DNA of 64,000 bases from Niveispirillum lacus (lineage in GTDB: Bacteria > Pseudomonadota > Alphaproteobacteria > Azospirillales > Azospirillaceae), in the NCBI RefSeq assembly GCF_002251795.1, contig NZ_NOXU01000030.1, positions 186,001 through 250,000 on the forward strand. The letters run 5' to 3'. Shown here one piece after another: positions 40,143 to 49,024 of the stretch (position 1 is the stretch's first letter; each line of letters begins with the position of its first letter). The position numbers were made by a program, and so were the translations under genes. The notes below the pieces were generated by a model that had not been told where the DNA came from, made no database searches, and saw only the letters and a list, made by a program, of their open reading frames with translations.

Positions 40143-40175
40143 AAAACGCCCCGGTCGCATGGCCGGGGCGTTTTT
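40143..40175. terminator. Bidirectional intrinsic terminator
   Basis: A perfect 12-bp stem (AAAACGCCCCGG / CCGGGGCGTTTT) with an 8-base loop has T-runs on both strands. It lies between the convergent ends of the peptidase gene (stop at 40128) and the deacetylase gene (stop at 40175) and ends transcription from both. Confidence 0.9.
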
Positions 40176-41419
40176 CATTTCACCGCCGCCGTCAGCGGCA
40201 CAAGCTGGAACCCCTTTTCCTGTAGGGTCGGGAGCCACTGGGTCAGGGCGGCGATGGTGACATCGTGGGGGTGGCCGATGGCGATGGCGAGGCCGTTTTT
40301 GCGGGCGATATCCTCCACCTTGGCCAGTGATGCCGCGACACCCTGTGCTGTCATCACATGGTCCAAGAACACATCGCGCGACAGCATGGGCACCTGATAA
40401 TGCGCCGACAGAGGGCCGGCGGCGGTATTGGCCGTCGTGCGGCTGTCCAGGAACAGCAGGCCGCGTGCCCCCAGTTCGGCCATCACCACGGCCATGCCGG
40501 TAGGATCGGCGGTGAAGCGGCTGCCCATATGGTTGTTAATGCCGACAAAACCCTGGAAAGCAGAAAGATTGGTGGCCAGTCGCTGGCGCAAGGTGGCCTC
40601 GTCCAGCCGGGTCAGCAGGGCACCGGGGCCGGGGTCTTCCTTGCCCGTTGGTTCCATGGGCATATGCACGATCAGTTCATGCCCATTGGCGCGGGCCTTT
40701 CCCGTCTGTTGCGGCAGGTCGCGGGCATAAGGTAGCCAGGCCAGGGTCAGGGGGCCGGGCAGGGACGCCACCTTTTCCGACCGGGTCCTGTCCACACCCA
40801 TATCATCGATGACGATCACGATGCGCGGATGGCCGTTGGGGGCCGGGGCCGCCACCGCGAAATGTTTCCAGACGGGTGTGCCGGCGGGGGCAGCGACCAG
40901 CGGCGGCAGGGGCCGTGGCGGGGCAGCGGGCAGGGCCGCCACCTGTGTCGGCGGGGCGGCAGGTTTTGCGGTGTCCGCGGTTACCGGTGGCTGTGCCGGG
41001 AAAGTGGCTTGTGCGTCGGGCACGGGCGGGGCGGCGCCGGGGCGGGCGGGCAGGTCGGCGGTTTCCGCTGCTTCCTCATCGCCGGCATCTTCTGGTTGGT
41101 CCGCACCGCTGGCGTCCGCTTCCTCCTCCATTGGGGTCAGAGCCGGGCCGGCGGCAACAGGGTGATACCGTTCCTCGCCCAACAGGGCGGTCATGCCGCC
41201 CGCCACTAGCACCAGCGTGGTCAGTGCCAGCGCGATGCGCCCGCCCGCCCCTATACGGGCCAGCCAGAGCATAGCCAGACGCCGGGCGTGGACCAACCGG
41301 TCGCGACCCCGTTTCACGGCTCCCGCCCCTGTTCGCACGCGGGGACGCGGCGCACCCTGGCTGCCGCCAGTACGGGGGCGTTTGCTGTTTCCGGCGGGTC
41401 GGGGCTTTGAGGGCGGCAT
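40175..41419 (-). CDS. Divergent polysaccharide deacetylase family protein
   Basis: 414 residues. The N-terminus is very basic (about 1-50), followed by a membrane anchor (about 58-80), a long Pro/Ala/Glu-rich linker to about 190 and the YibQ-type divergent deacetylase domain: RIVIVIDDMGVDRTRSEKV, then GHELIVHMPMEP, FVGINNHMGSRFT, LLFLDSRTT and AIAIGHPHDVTI. Normal NodB motifs are recognisable but altered, as is typical of this family. The target is unknown. Likely periplasmic with an inner-membrane anchor. Confidence 0.9.
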   Translation of the reverse strand: MPPSKPRPAGNSKRPRTGGSQGAPRPRVRTGAGAVKRGRDRLVHARRLAMLWLARIGAGGRIALALTTLVLVAGGMTALLGEERYHPVAAGPALTPMEEEADASGADQPEDAGDEEAAETADLPARPGAAPPVPDAQATFPAQPPVTADTAKPAAPPTQVAALPAAPPRPLPPLVAAPAGTPVWKHFAVAAPAPNGHPRIVIVIDDMGVDRTRSEKVASLPGPLTLAWLPYARDLPQQTGKARANGHELIVHMPMEPTGKEDPGPGALLTRLDEATLRQRLATNLSAFQGFVGINNHMGSRFTADPTGMAVVMAELGARGLLFLDSRTTANTAAGPLSAHYQVPMLSRDVFLDHVMTAQGVAASLAKVEDIARKNGLAIAIGHPHDVTIAALTQWLPTLQEKGFQLVPLTAAVK

Positions 41420-41603
41420 AGAGCGGGCGACCTTGGCAACGGGAACTGGAACAGTTTACTGCTACAATCATAGGACTTCGCGCAATGCCCCTGCCGCAAT
41501 GCCGCCCGCCGCAGGGGACAGGGCTGCATGGGCTGGAAATCATCGCGGGCAGTCTGTAGGCTTCGCGGTCCAAGGCCCTGGGGGCCGATAGCGGAATAGA
41601 GCC

Positions 41604-42206
41604 ATGCTGCTGTTCATCGACAATTACGACAGTTTCACCTGGAACCTGGTGCATTATCTGGGCGAATTGGGCGCTGACATGGCCGTTTGGCGTAACGATG
41701 CGCTGCGTGTGGACGAGGCTTTGGCGCTTAACCCGGAAGCCATCGTGCTGTCGCCCGGCCCCTGCGACCCGGACAAGGCCGGCATCTGCCTGCCTTTGAT
41801 CCATGCGGCGGCGGAACACAAAATCCCGCTGATGGGTGTGTGCCTGGGCCATCAGGCCATCGGCCAGGCCTTTGGCGGCAAGGTCATTCGCGCGCCGGAA
41901 CCCATGCATGGCAAACTGTCGGATGTGTTCCATGACGGGCGTGGCCTGATGGCCGATCTGCCCAGCCCGTTCAAGGCCACGCGTTACCATTCCCTGATTG
42001 TGGAGAAGGAAACGCTGCCGGCTTGCCTGGAAGCGACATCCTGGCTGCCCGATGGGATGATCATGTCGCTGTCGCACAAGACCCTGCCCATCCATGGCGT
42101 GCAGTTCCACCCGGAAAGCATCGCGTCCGAACATGGGCACAAGATTTTCGACAATTTCCTGAAACTGGCCGGCGTGACCCGCGGTCCGCAGCTTCGCGTG
42201 GCGTGA
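41604..42206 (+). CDS. trpG: Anthranilate/aminodeoxychorismate synthase glutamine amidotransferase subunit
   Basis: Class I glutamine amidotransferase supplying ammonia to TrpE, and in many bacteria also to PabB. The 200-residue protein has [19 protein letters not shown], the catalytic Cys in [11 protein letters not shown] (about residue 80), and the His-Glu pair near the end in [10 protein letters not shown]. It heads the trpG-trpD-trpC order, with trpD after 7 bases. No trpE is in the window. No convincing Trp-codon leader peptide lies upstream. Confidence 0.97.
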   Translation: MLLFIDNYDSFTWNLVHYLGELGADMAVWRNDALRVDEALALNPEAIVLSPGPCDPDKAGICLPLIHAAAEHKIPLMGVCLGHQAIGQAFGGKVIRAPEPMHGKLSDVFHDGRGLMADLPSPFKATRYHSLIVEKETLPACLEATSWLPDGMIMSLSHKTLPIHGVQFHPESIASEHGHKIFDNFLKLAGVTRGPQLRVA

Positions 42207-42213
42207 GGGGCCG

Positions 42214-43251
42214 ATGTCAGGGGATATGGGGGATTTCAAGGCGCTGCTGGCGAAGGTCGCCACCGGCGCCCCTTTGAGCGAGGTGGAGGCGGAACACGCC
42301 TTCACCATCATCATGTCGGGCAATGCCACACCGGCCCAGATGGGCGGATTCCTGATGGCGCTGCGCGTGCGCGGCGAAACGGTGGGGGAGATCACGGGGG
42401 CCGTGCGCGCCATGCGTGCCAAGGCCCTGAAGATCGAGGCGCCGGACGGCATCATTGATACCTGCGGTACCGGCGGCGACGGCGCGCATACCTATAACAT
42501 CTCCACGGCCGTGGCCTTTGTCATTGCCGGCTGTGGCGTGCCCGTGGCCAAGCATGGCAACCGGGCCATTTCGTCCAAGTCGGGGGCCGGCGATGTGCTG
42601 TCGGCGCTGGGCGTCAATCTGGATGCCGATTTCACGCTGGTGAAACGGGCCCTGTTCGACGCCAATATCGGCTTTCTGCTGGCCACCCGCCACCATACGG
42701 CCATGCGCAATGTCGGGCCGACGCGGGTGGAACTGGGCACGCGTACGATCTTCAACCTGATGGGGCCCTTGTCAAACCCGGCGGGGGCGCAACGTCAACT
42801 CATGGGCGTCTATGATGCCAAATGGGTGGAACCGCTGGCGCAGGTGCTGTGCAACCTGGGCTCCACCCGCGCCTGGGTGGTCTCAGGCGCCGATGGGCTG
42901 GACGAGATCACGACCACCGGCCCCACCCATGTTGCCGAGTTGCGCGACGGGCAGGTGCGACGGTTTGAGGTGACGCCAGAACAGGCGGGCCTGACCCGCG
43001 TCACGCTCTCCGATCTGCGCGGCGGCACGCCGGAGGAGAACGCCGACGCCTTGCGCGCCGTCTTATCGGGTGCCACAGGCCCTTATCGCGACATCGTGCT
43101 GCTGAATGCTGCCGCCGCCCTTGTCGTGGCCGATGCCGTGCCCGATCTCAAGGCCGGTGTGGCTAAAGCCGCCGATTGCATCGCCTCCGGCCAGGCCAGC
43201 CTGGCGCTGGATAGGCTTGTCTCCATCACCAACACGCCGATGACCCTATGA
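42214..43251 (+). CDS. trpD: Anthranilate phosphoribosyltransferase
   Basis: Joins anthranilate to PRPP in tryptophan synthesis. The 345-residue protein shows the family segments [32 protein letters not shown] (PRPP loop, about residues 82-98), [17 protein letters not shown] and [19 protein letters not shown]. It overlaps trpC by 4 bases. Confidence 0.98.
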   Translation: MSGDMGDFKALLAKVATGAPLSEVEAEHAFTIIMSGNATPAQMGGFLMALRVRGETVGEITGAVRAMRAKALKIEAPDGIIDTCGTGGDGAHTYNISTAVAFVIAGCGVPVAKHGNRAISSKSGAGDVLSALGVNLDADFTLVKRALFDANIGFLLATRHHTAMRNVGPTRVELGTRTIFNLMGPLSNPAGAQRQLMGVYDAKWVEPLAQVLCNLGSTRAWVVSGADGLDEITTTGPTHVAELRDGQVRRFEVTPEQAGLTRVTLSDLRGGTPEENADALRAVLSGATGPYRDIVLLNAAAALVVADAVPDLKAGVAKAADCIASGQASLALDRLVSITNTPMTL

Positions 43252-44066
43252 CCAGTCAACCCGACGTCCTGGCCCGCATCAATGCTGATAAGGCCGAGCA
43301 TGTGGCCCGCGCCAAGTCGGCCCGGCCGCTGTCCGTGGTCACCGATCTGGCTAAGGCCCAACCCGCCCCGCGCGGCTTTGCTAAGGCCCTGGAAAACACC
43401 GTCGCGGCGGGCCGCTGGGCCCTGATCGCGGAGATCAAAAAGGCCAGCCCGTCCAAGGGCCTGATCCGGGCGGATTTCGATCCGCCGACCCTGGCCAGGG
43501 CCTACCGCGATGCCGGCGCCACCTGCCTGTCGGTGCTGACCGATGTGCCGTACTTCCAGGGCGATGACGCCTTCCTTCAGGCCGCCCGCGCGGCGGTGGA
43601 ACTGCCGGCGCTGCGCAAGGATTTCATGATCGATCCCTATCAGATCGTGGAAAGCCGGGCGCTGGGGGCCGACTGCATCCTGCTGATCATGGCCTGCCTG
43701 GACGATGTCCTGGCGCGGGAGCTGTATGACGCGACCGTCGAACTGGGCATGGATGTCCTGGTGGAGGTCCATGATGAGGCGGAGATGGAGCGAGCGCTAA
43801 AGCTGCCGGGTGGTTTGCTGGGCGTGAATAACCGCAATCTGAAGACCCTGGCCATTGATCTGGCCACCACCGAGCGGCTCTCCGCCATGGTGCCGGCGGG
43901 TCGGCATCTGGTGGCGGAAAGCGGTATCCACAGCCCCGCCGACCTGACCCGTCTGGCCCAGGCCGGGGCCCGCCGCTTCCTGATCGGTGAAAGCCTGATG
44001 GCCAAGCCCGATGTGACGGCGGCCACCAAGGCCCTGCTCTCCACCCCGATGATCGAGGCGGCATGA
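43248..44066 (+). CDS. trpC: Indole-3-glycerol phosphate synthase
   Basis: Closes the indole ring from CdRP. The 272-residue TIM barrel has [15 protein letters not shown] with the catalytic Lys, [32 protein letters not shown] and [11 protein letters not shown], and [13 protein letters not shown] near the end, all diagnostic. It is a stand-alone enzyme, not fused to TrpF. Four-base overlaps with trpD and moaC suggest a single transcript. Confidence 0.98.
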   Translation: MTSQPDVLARINADKAEHVARAKSARPLSVVTDLAKAQPAPRGFAKALENTVAAGRWALIAEIKKASPSKGLIRADFDPPTLARAYRDAGATCLSVLTDVPYFQGDDAFLQAARAAVELPALRKDFMIDPYQIVESRALGADCILLIMACLDDVLARELYDATVELGMDVLVEVHDEAEMERALKLPGGLLGVNNRNLKTLAIDLATTERLSAMVPAGRHLVAESGIHSPADLTRLAQAGARRFLIGESLMAKPDVTAATKALLSTPMIEAA

Positions 44067-44548
44067 ACAGCCCGCTCACCCATTTTGATGAGGCGGGCAA
44101 CGCCGCCATGGTCGATGTCTCGGCCAAGGATGAGACGGTACGGATCGCCACGGCGCGCGGCTATATCGCCATGAAGCCGGAGACCCTGGCCCTGATCCGC
44201 GATGGCGGCATGGAAAAGGGCGATGTGCTGGGCGTGGCGCGGCTGGCCGGGATCATGGCGGCCAAGAAGACACCCGACCTGATCCCGCTCTGCCACCCCC
44301 TGATGCTGTCCAAGGTGGCTGTCGATTTCACCATCGACGAGGCCGGGTCCAGGGTGGAGATCGAGGCGACGGTGAAGCTGAAGGGCCGTACGGGGGTGGA
44401 GATGGAGGCCCTGACCGCCGTGTCGGTGGCTGCCCTCACCATCTATGACATGTGCAAGGCCGTTGATAAGGGCATGGTCATCGGCGGGGTTCATCTTGCC
44501 TATAAGGAAGGCGGGAAAAGCGGGACCTATCTCGGGCCGGCGGCTTAA
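44063..44548 (+). CDS. moaC: Cyclic pyranopterin monophosphate synthase
   Basis: Completes the first stage of molybdenum cofactor synthesis after MoaA. The 161-residue protein has [36 protein letters not shown] and [20 protein letters not shown], followed by the catalytic-site lysine region CKAVDKGM. A 4-base overlap joins it to trpC, a linkage common in alphaproteobacteria. Confidence 0.98.
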   Translation: MNSPLTHFDEAGNAAMVDVSAKDETVRIATARGYIAMKPETLALIRDGGMEKGDVLGVARLAGIMAAKKTPDLIPLCHPLMLSKVAVDFTIDEAGSRVEIEATVKLKGRTGVEMEALTAVSVAALTIYDMCKAVDKGMVIGGVHLAYKEGGKSGTYLGPAA

Positions 44549-44654
44549 GCCGCCCTCCATCGGCGAATTATCGGCTCTCCATCGCACCTGCCCCGTTGCG
44601 GGGCGTGATATATGCGCCAATATGTCGAACGCACTTGACAGACGGAGCATGTGA

Positions 44655-45854
44655 TTGATCCCGCTTTCCGAGGCCCGCGCCCGCATCCTGGCGGCGGCGA
44701 AGCTGCTGCCCGCTGAACAGGTGCCCATCACCCAGGGTCTGGGCCGTGTGCTGGCCGCTGATGTGGTCGCGCGCGTCACGCATCCGCCAACGGCGGTCAG
44801 CGCCATGGATGGCTGGGCCGTCCGCACCACCGATATATCCGCCTTTCCCGTCACCCTGACCCGCATTGGTGAAGCACCGGCGGGCCGCCCCTTTACGGGC
44901 CATGTGGGGCCAGGTCAGGCGGTCCGCATCTTTACCGGTGGGGCCTTGCCCGATGGGGCTGATACGGTGGTGGTGCAGGAGGATGCCGATGATCACGGCG
45001 CCATGGTCACCCTTCGCGATGGCAGTGGTCCCGGCCGCTGGGTCCGCCCGGCGGGACAGGATTTTGCAACCGGCGATGTCGGCGTCGCCGCCGGTCGCCG
45101 CCTGACTGTGCGTGATCTGGCGCTCGCCGCCTCCATGAATGTGCCCTGGCTGCGGGTACGGCGGCGTCCGCGTGTGTCGATCCTGGCCACAGGCGACGAG
45201 GTGGTGATGCCCGGCGACACGCTGGCGCCGGGTCAGATCGTCAGTTCCAATTCCCTGGCACTCTGCGCCTTGGTGCGGCAACTCGGTGGGGCACCGGTCG
45301 ATCTGGGGATTGCCGGTGACAGCGCCGACAGCCTGTCCACCCTCGTCGCTGCCGCATCGGGGACCGACCTGCTGGTGACCATCGGCGGGGCATCAGTGGG
45401 GGAACATGACCTTGTTCGCGCTGTTCTGGGTGCGGCGGGGTTGGAGCTGGATTTCTGGAAAATCGCCATGCGGCCGGGCAAGCCGCTGATGTTCGGGCAG
45501 ATGCATGGCGTGCCCATGGTCGGCCTGCCGGGCAATCCGGTCTCGGCCCTGGTCTGTGCCTGGCTGTTCCTGCGCCCGCTGCTGCTGGCCATGCAGGGGC
45601 TGCCGACCGACGATGACCTGCGCGATGCCATCCTGGCCCGCGACATGGGCGCCAATGACAGCCGCGCCGATTTCATCCGCGCCAGACTGTCCCGTGACGG
45701 GGAAGGGCGGTTGGTGGCCGAACCCTTCCCCAAACAGGACAGCGGCATGTTGAGCCGTCTGGCCTGGGCCGATTGCCTGATCCTGCGCGCACCCCACGCC
45801 CCGCCGGCCAAGGCAGGGGATCGGGTGCAGGTGATGCCATTGGACGGCCTCTGA
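44655..45854 (+). CDS. moeA: Molybdopterin molybdenumtransferase
   Basis: Inserts molybdenum into molybdopterin-AMP. The 399-residue protein has the expected order of domains: AMDGWAV (about residue 50), GADTVVVQED, RRPRVSILATGDEVVMPG at about 173, the MoCF-like block TIGGASVGEHDLV, and KIAMRPGKPLMFG followed by GLPGNPVSALVCAWLFL. Translation starts at TTG, with a GGAG ribosome site 7 bases upstream; no ATG or GTG is available in this frame. It follows moaC after 106 bases. Confidence 0.96.
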   Translation: MIPLSEARARILAAAKLLPAEQVPITQGLGRVLAADVVARVTHPPTAVSAMDGWAVRTTDISAFPVTLTRIGEAPAGRPFTGHVGPGQAVRIFTGGALPDGADTVVVQEDADDHGAMVTLRDGSGPGRWVRPAGQDFATGDVGVAAGRRLTVRDLALAASMNVPWLRVRRRPRVSILATGDEVVMPGDTLAPGQIVSSNSLALCALVRQLGGAPVDLGIAGDSADSLSTLVAAASGTDLLVTIGGASVGEHDLVRAVLGAAGLELDFWKIAMRPGKPLMFGQMHGVPMVGLPGNPVSALVCAWLFLRPLLLAMQGLPTDDDLRDAILARDMGANDSRADFIRARLSRDGEGRLVAEPFPKQDSGMLSRLAWADCLILRAPHAPPAKAGDRVQVMPLDGL

Positions 45855-45914
45855 TGCCTGTTCGGCGTGCAGATGCACGTAGGCGTTCAGTCTTTGCGAC
45901 GCAGCGATCAATGC

Positions 45915-45929
45915 GAACCAAAAAGGAAC
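45915..45929 (-). promoter_or_regulatory. LexA box, minus-strand orientation
   Basis: GAAC-N7-GAAC, i.e. GTTC-N7-GTTC read on the minus strand, the alphaproteobacterial SOS box. It lies 16 bases upstream of the -35 element of the lexA promoter and 91 bases before the lexA start. Confidence 0.8.
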
Positions 45930-45930
45930 A

Positions 45931-45960
45931 TTGCTTGGTGTTCCGTTATTGTTCTATAGT
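45931..45960 (+). promoter_or_regulatory. lexA promoter
   Basis: TTGCTT at 45931-45936 and TATAGT at 45955-45960 are spaced by 18 bases. A LexA box fills the spacer, so repressor binding would block RNA polymerase directly. Confidence 0.65.
45940..45954 (+). promoter_or_regulatory. LexA box within the lexA promoter
   Basis: GTTC-N7-GTTC at 45940-45954, immediately before the TATAGT -10 element. A perfect match to the alphaproteobacterial direct-repeat SOS box; it implies autorepression of lexA. Confidence 0.9.
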
Positions 45961-46019
45961 GATGGCGGTCACAAAGACGGCGCCGGATGGGCGGCCGCCG
46001 TCGCGGGTGAGGGAATGCC

Positions 46020-46754
46020 ATGCTGACGCGCAAGCAACAGGAACTCTTGTTCTTCATCAATGAACGCCTGAATGAGGGTGGGGTTTCTCCCTCTTTTGAC
46101 GAGATGAAGGACGCGCTGAGCTTGAAATCCAAATCCGGCATCCACCGCCTGATCACAGGTCTGGAGGAGCGGGGTTTCATCCGCCGTCTGCCTCACCGGG
46201 CGCGGGCGCTGGAAGTGCTGCGTTTGCCGGAGAAGCCGATGCCCAGGACCAAGCCTGCTGTTGCTTCACCGGCCTCTGCGCCGGCGGAAGTGTCGCCCCG
46301 ATTCAAGCCGAACGTGATCCGCGGCGATTTCCGCAACAGCCTGCCCGGCCGCCCAGCCAGCAATGATGCCGAAGCGGTCGCTTTGCCGCTTTATGGTCGC
46401 ATCGCCGCAGGCCTGCCGATTGAGGCAATGCGCGACAACTCCGTCACGATCGATATCCCTGCCTCCATGCTGGCCGCCGGCGATCATTACGCTCTGGAGG
46501 TGGCGGGCGACAGTATGGTGGAGGCGGGTATCTTGGACGGGGATACTGTGATTATCCAACGCTGTGACACGGCGGAGAATGGCACCATCGTTGTTGCTCT
46601 GGTCGATCAGCAGGAAGTGACGCTGAAGCGGCTGCGTCGGAAGGGCAATTCAATTGCCCTGGAACCGGCCAACCCCAACTATGAAACCCGGGTGTTCGGC
46701 TCTGATCGGGTCAGTGTACAGGGGCGATTGGTGGGTCTGATCCGGCGTTATTGA
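46020..46754 (+). CDS. lexA: SOS-response repressor LexA
   Basis: Represses DNA-damage genes and self-cleaves when RecA is activated. The 244-residue protein has an N-terminal winged helix (residues 1-65, [16 protein letters not shown] ... [15 protein letters not shown]), a longer linker than in E. coli, and the S24 peptidase domain with the Ala130-Gly131 cleavage site in GRIAAG, nucleophile Ser165 (GDSMVEAGI) and Lys203 (VTLKRL). It is controlled by its own promoter with two LexA boxes. It lies downstream of moeA in the same orientation. Confidence 0.98.
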   Translation: MLTRKQQELLFFINERLNEGGVSPSFDEMKDALSLKSKSGIHRLITGLEERGFIRRLPHRARALEVLRLPEKPMPRTKPAVASPASAPAEVSPRFKPNVIRGDFRNSLPGRPASNDAEAVALPLYGRIAAGLPIEAMRDNSVTIDIPASMLAAGDHYALEVAGDSMVEAGILDGDTVIIQRCDTAENGTIVVALVDQQEVTLKRLRRKGNSIALEPANPNYETRVFGSDRVSVQGRLVGLIRRY

Positions 46755-46879
46755 TTGCGGTGATGTGACTATAGTCAGGTTACATCGGCCGGTGCCCCAA
46801 TCCGGTCATCTTTTCGTCCCGTTTTTTGTCGATCGCGCTGGGCAAGGTAGGGCTGTTCTCCCCTTCTGGAAACTGCGCG

Positions 46880-47104
46880 ATGCCGTCACCCCCGTTTCTT
46901 GCCCGTGCGGTCCCGTTGCTGTTTTTGCTGCTGCTGGCTGGCTGTGCCAGCCCCTGTCAGCGGATCGGTGCGGAACTGCGCCAATTGAATGCCGATGCAA
47001 TCCGGGAGCCGGCTATGGTGGGGGACGGTCGTTATATCGCCCGCTTTCAGGAATTGGCAGCGCAATCGGTGGAAAGGAACTGCCTCGTGGATCACAGGCA
47101 CTGA
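46880..47104 (+). CDS. Small lipoprotein of unknown function
   Basis: 74 residues with a lipoprotein signal peptide: hydrophobic core and the lipobox LLAGC at about residues 18-22. The mature part of about 53 residues has two more cysteines (ASPCQRI and ERNCLVD) and no family I recognise. The ATG at 46880 begins the signal peptide; the frame is open further upstream. The residue after the acylated Cys is Ala, which would favour outer-membrane sorting. Confidence 0.7.
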   Translation: MPSPPFLARAVPLLFLLLLAGCASPCQRIGAELRQLNADAIREPAMVGDGRYIARFQELAAQSVERNCLVDHRH

Positions 47105-47495
47105 AACCCTGTAATCGCTCAGCGCAAGGCTGCTTTCGCTTTCGTCACGCTCTTGGCCAGGACGCGGCTGTCACGTTCTGGGGTCGTGAATGACAAAACG
47201 GATGGGGGGCATCCGACGTCGAATCTGTTGCCGATGACGCCAGCGATGGGGACCTGACCTCCTGTCCCCATTCAGTTAAAGCGATCGCGGATGAGCTCTT
47301 GATTCTGGCCTGGATTACCTAGCCATCCAGCGAATTGCGCGATGCCTGTAACGCCAAGGTGATGAAAAATCCGCGTCAGCAGTGCGACCCGGCAGCCATG
47401 CCATTTGACGTTAAGCGTATGTTCTGGGGTTGTTTCACCACCTTGATTCAGGCCCGATATCTCCACGGCCGCTTGGTGGCAAGAATGGCTGCTGC
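47105..47495. other. Unexplained interval with decayed-looking minus-strand reading frames
   Basis: 391 bases between the lipoprotein gene and the end of pth. On the minus strand a 64-codon frame (47272-47466) ends directly before a 50-codon frame (47119-47271), and a perfect hairpin (ATGGGGAC / GTCCCCAT, 47246-47271) covers the junction. The peptides (for example LNVKWHGCRVALLTRIFHHL) read like coding sequence but match nothing I know. It could be a decayed gene, a small-protein pair, or non-coding sequence downstream of pth. No tRNA is present. Confidence 0.4.
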
Positions 47496-48107
47496 TTACG
47501 GTACCGGTTTTACTGGGTTCTCCACCTTGGGAGATTTCGGCGGTGCTGTCAGTGAGGCAATGCGGGAGGCGTATTTTTCTGGCTCGCCCTTGACCAGCAG
47601 GGGCAGTTCGGCTGCCATTACGTTCAGCAGTTTGGGCAGCCAGACCTCATCGGCTTTGGCAAAGTTGCCCAGCACCCAGCCATGCACCCGATCCTTATCG
47701 CCGGGATGGCCGATACCGATCCGCACGCGCCAGTAATCTTTGCCGATATGATCGTCGATGGAACGAAGGCCATTATGCCCGCCATGCCCGCCACCCTGTT
47801 TTACCCGGATCCTGGCTGGGGCGACATCCAACTCATCATGCAGCACAATGGTGTCAGCGGGGGTCAGCTTATAAAAGCGGATGGCCTCTCCGACCGATTG
47901 ACCAGACAGGTTCATGAAGGTCTGGGGTTTCAGCAGGAAGCATTTTTCGCCCCCTGTCATGCCTTCGGCGACCAACCCCTGGAAGCGACGCTTCCAGGGG
48001 CCGAAGCCGTAGCGGCCGTGGATCTCATCCACGGCCATGAACCCGACATTATGCCGGTGCCGTTCATATTCCGGGCCGGGATTGCCCAGTCCGACCAGCA
48101 GACGCAT
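47496..48107 (-). CDS. pth: Peptidyl-tRNA hydrolase
   Basis: Releases tRNA from stalled peptidyl-tRNA. The 203-residue protein opens [24 protein letters not shown] with the catalytic His, has [48 protein letters not shown] and [12 protein letters not shown], the standard Pth motifs. It ends with a short Lys/Pro-rich tail. It lies 30 bases downstream of rplY on the same strand, the usual pairing. Confidence 0.98.
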   Translation of the reverse strand: MRLLVGLGNPGPEYERHRHNVGFMAVDEIHGRYGFGPWKRRFQGLVAEGMTGGEKCFLLKPQTFMNLSGQSVGEAIRFYKLTPADTIVLHDELDVAPARIRVKQGGGHGGHNGLRSIDDHIGKDYWRVRIGIGHPGDKDRVHGWVLGNFAKADEVWLPKLLNVMAAELPLLVKGEPEKYASRIASLTAPPKSPKVENPVKPVP

Positions 48108-48137
48108 CGTCGGGTTCCAGCGTTACCGATGCAAAGA

Positions 48138-48719
48138 TCAGGCTTCGCCCTTAACGGTCGGAGCAGCGATCGTGGCGACGGTGAAGTCACGATCCGTGAT
48201 GGTCGGACGCACGCCTTCCGGCAGCTTGACCGAGGAGATGTGAATGGAGGAACCGACCTCAAAGCCGGCCAGATCGACGACGATCTTCTCCGGCAGGTTG
48301 GAGGCCTTGGCGAAGACTTCGATGTCGTGACGCACAATGTTCAGAACGCCGCCCTTCTTCAGACCCGGGCAGGTTTCCACATTCACGAACTCCACCGGCA
48401 CCTTCAGGGTGATTTCGGTGGTCTCGCCGACGCGCAGGAAGTCAACATGCAGCGGACGGTCATAGACCGGGTCCAACTGGACATCGCGGGGCAGGACACG
48501 ATGGGTCGTGCCGTCCAGCGTGATCTCAAACAGGTGGGTGAAGAAACCCGGACGGTGCAGTTCACGATTGAACTTGGCGTAGTCCAGCGAAATCATCACC
48601 GGCTTTTCCTTGTTGCCGTAGATCACGGCCGGAACCAAGCCCTCACGGCGAGCAGCACGGGCGGTCCCCTTTCCGGCCCGGTCGCGAGCCGTGGCGGCGA
48701 GCGAGATAATCTGGGTCAT
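48138..48719 (-). CDS. rplY: 50S ribosomal protein L25 / general stress protein Ctc
   Basis: Binds 5S rRNA. The 193-residue protein is of the long Ctc type: the L25 domain (residues 1-95, with GTARAARREGLVPAVIYG) and a C-terminal beta-rich TL5-like domain (about 100-185, with FVNVETCPGLKKGGVLNIVRHD, here seen as GLKKGGVLN). An AGGAGAG ribosome site is present. Directly upstream lies a terminator-like hairpin with a run of six Ts (separate entry), which suggests attenuation. Followed by pth. Confidence 0.97.
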   Translation of the reverse strand: MTQIISLAATARDRAGKGTARAARREGLVPAVIYGNKEKPVMISLDYAKFNRELHRPGFFTHLFEITLDGTTHRVLPRDVQLDPVYDRPLHVDFLRVGETTEITLKVPVEFVNVETCPGLKKGGVLNIVRHDIEVFAKASNLPEKIVVDLAGFEVGSSIHISSVKLPEGVRPTITDRDFTVATIAAPTVKGEA

Positions 48720-48736
48720 GGTACTCTCCTAGTACG

Positions 48737-48770
48737 AAAAAAGACCCGTGCGCGGCTTCCCGCGTCGGGC
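48737..48770 (-). terminator. Attenuator-like hairpin in the rplY leader
   Basis: On the minus strand a GC-rich stem (CCCG-a-CGCGG, loop GAAG, CCGCG-ca-CGGG) is followed by TC and six Ts, ending 18 bases before the rplY start codon. No minus-strand gene lies upstream, since the next gene runs on the plus strand. It therefore seems to sit inside the rplY leader itself and could attenuate its transcription. Confidence 0.6.
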
Positions 48771-49024
48771 CCGATAGTGGCGCCAGCCTCCAGGGGTGCT
48801 GTACGCCGTTGAAAAAGGTCCGGCCTTGTAGGCGCAAACCGGCCCGGAGTCAAGGTGCAGGCCGGCACTCAACGCGTGCAGATCCGCAGACCCTCCTCTT
48901 GTTGGCGCCTGTCATTGCGGCTTGGAAGGCGGAGTGGGCGCCACCGGGCCCCTGCGGTTCCGGCTTGCGTCTGTTCAACGGCAATGGTCGATTGCCACGG
49001 CTCTTTGCTGAAGGACCAGTATCT

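Noticed and set aside
41420-41603. Trp leader peptide and attenuator before trpG
   Set aside because: The short frame near 41528 has only one Trp codon before its main stem and no terminator with a T-run follows.
46765-47193. 142-codon plus-strand frame after lexA
   Set aside because: Composition is unlike a protein (Cys/Arg/Pro rich) and it overlaps the lipoprotein gene with a better lipobox.
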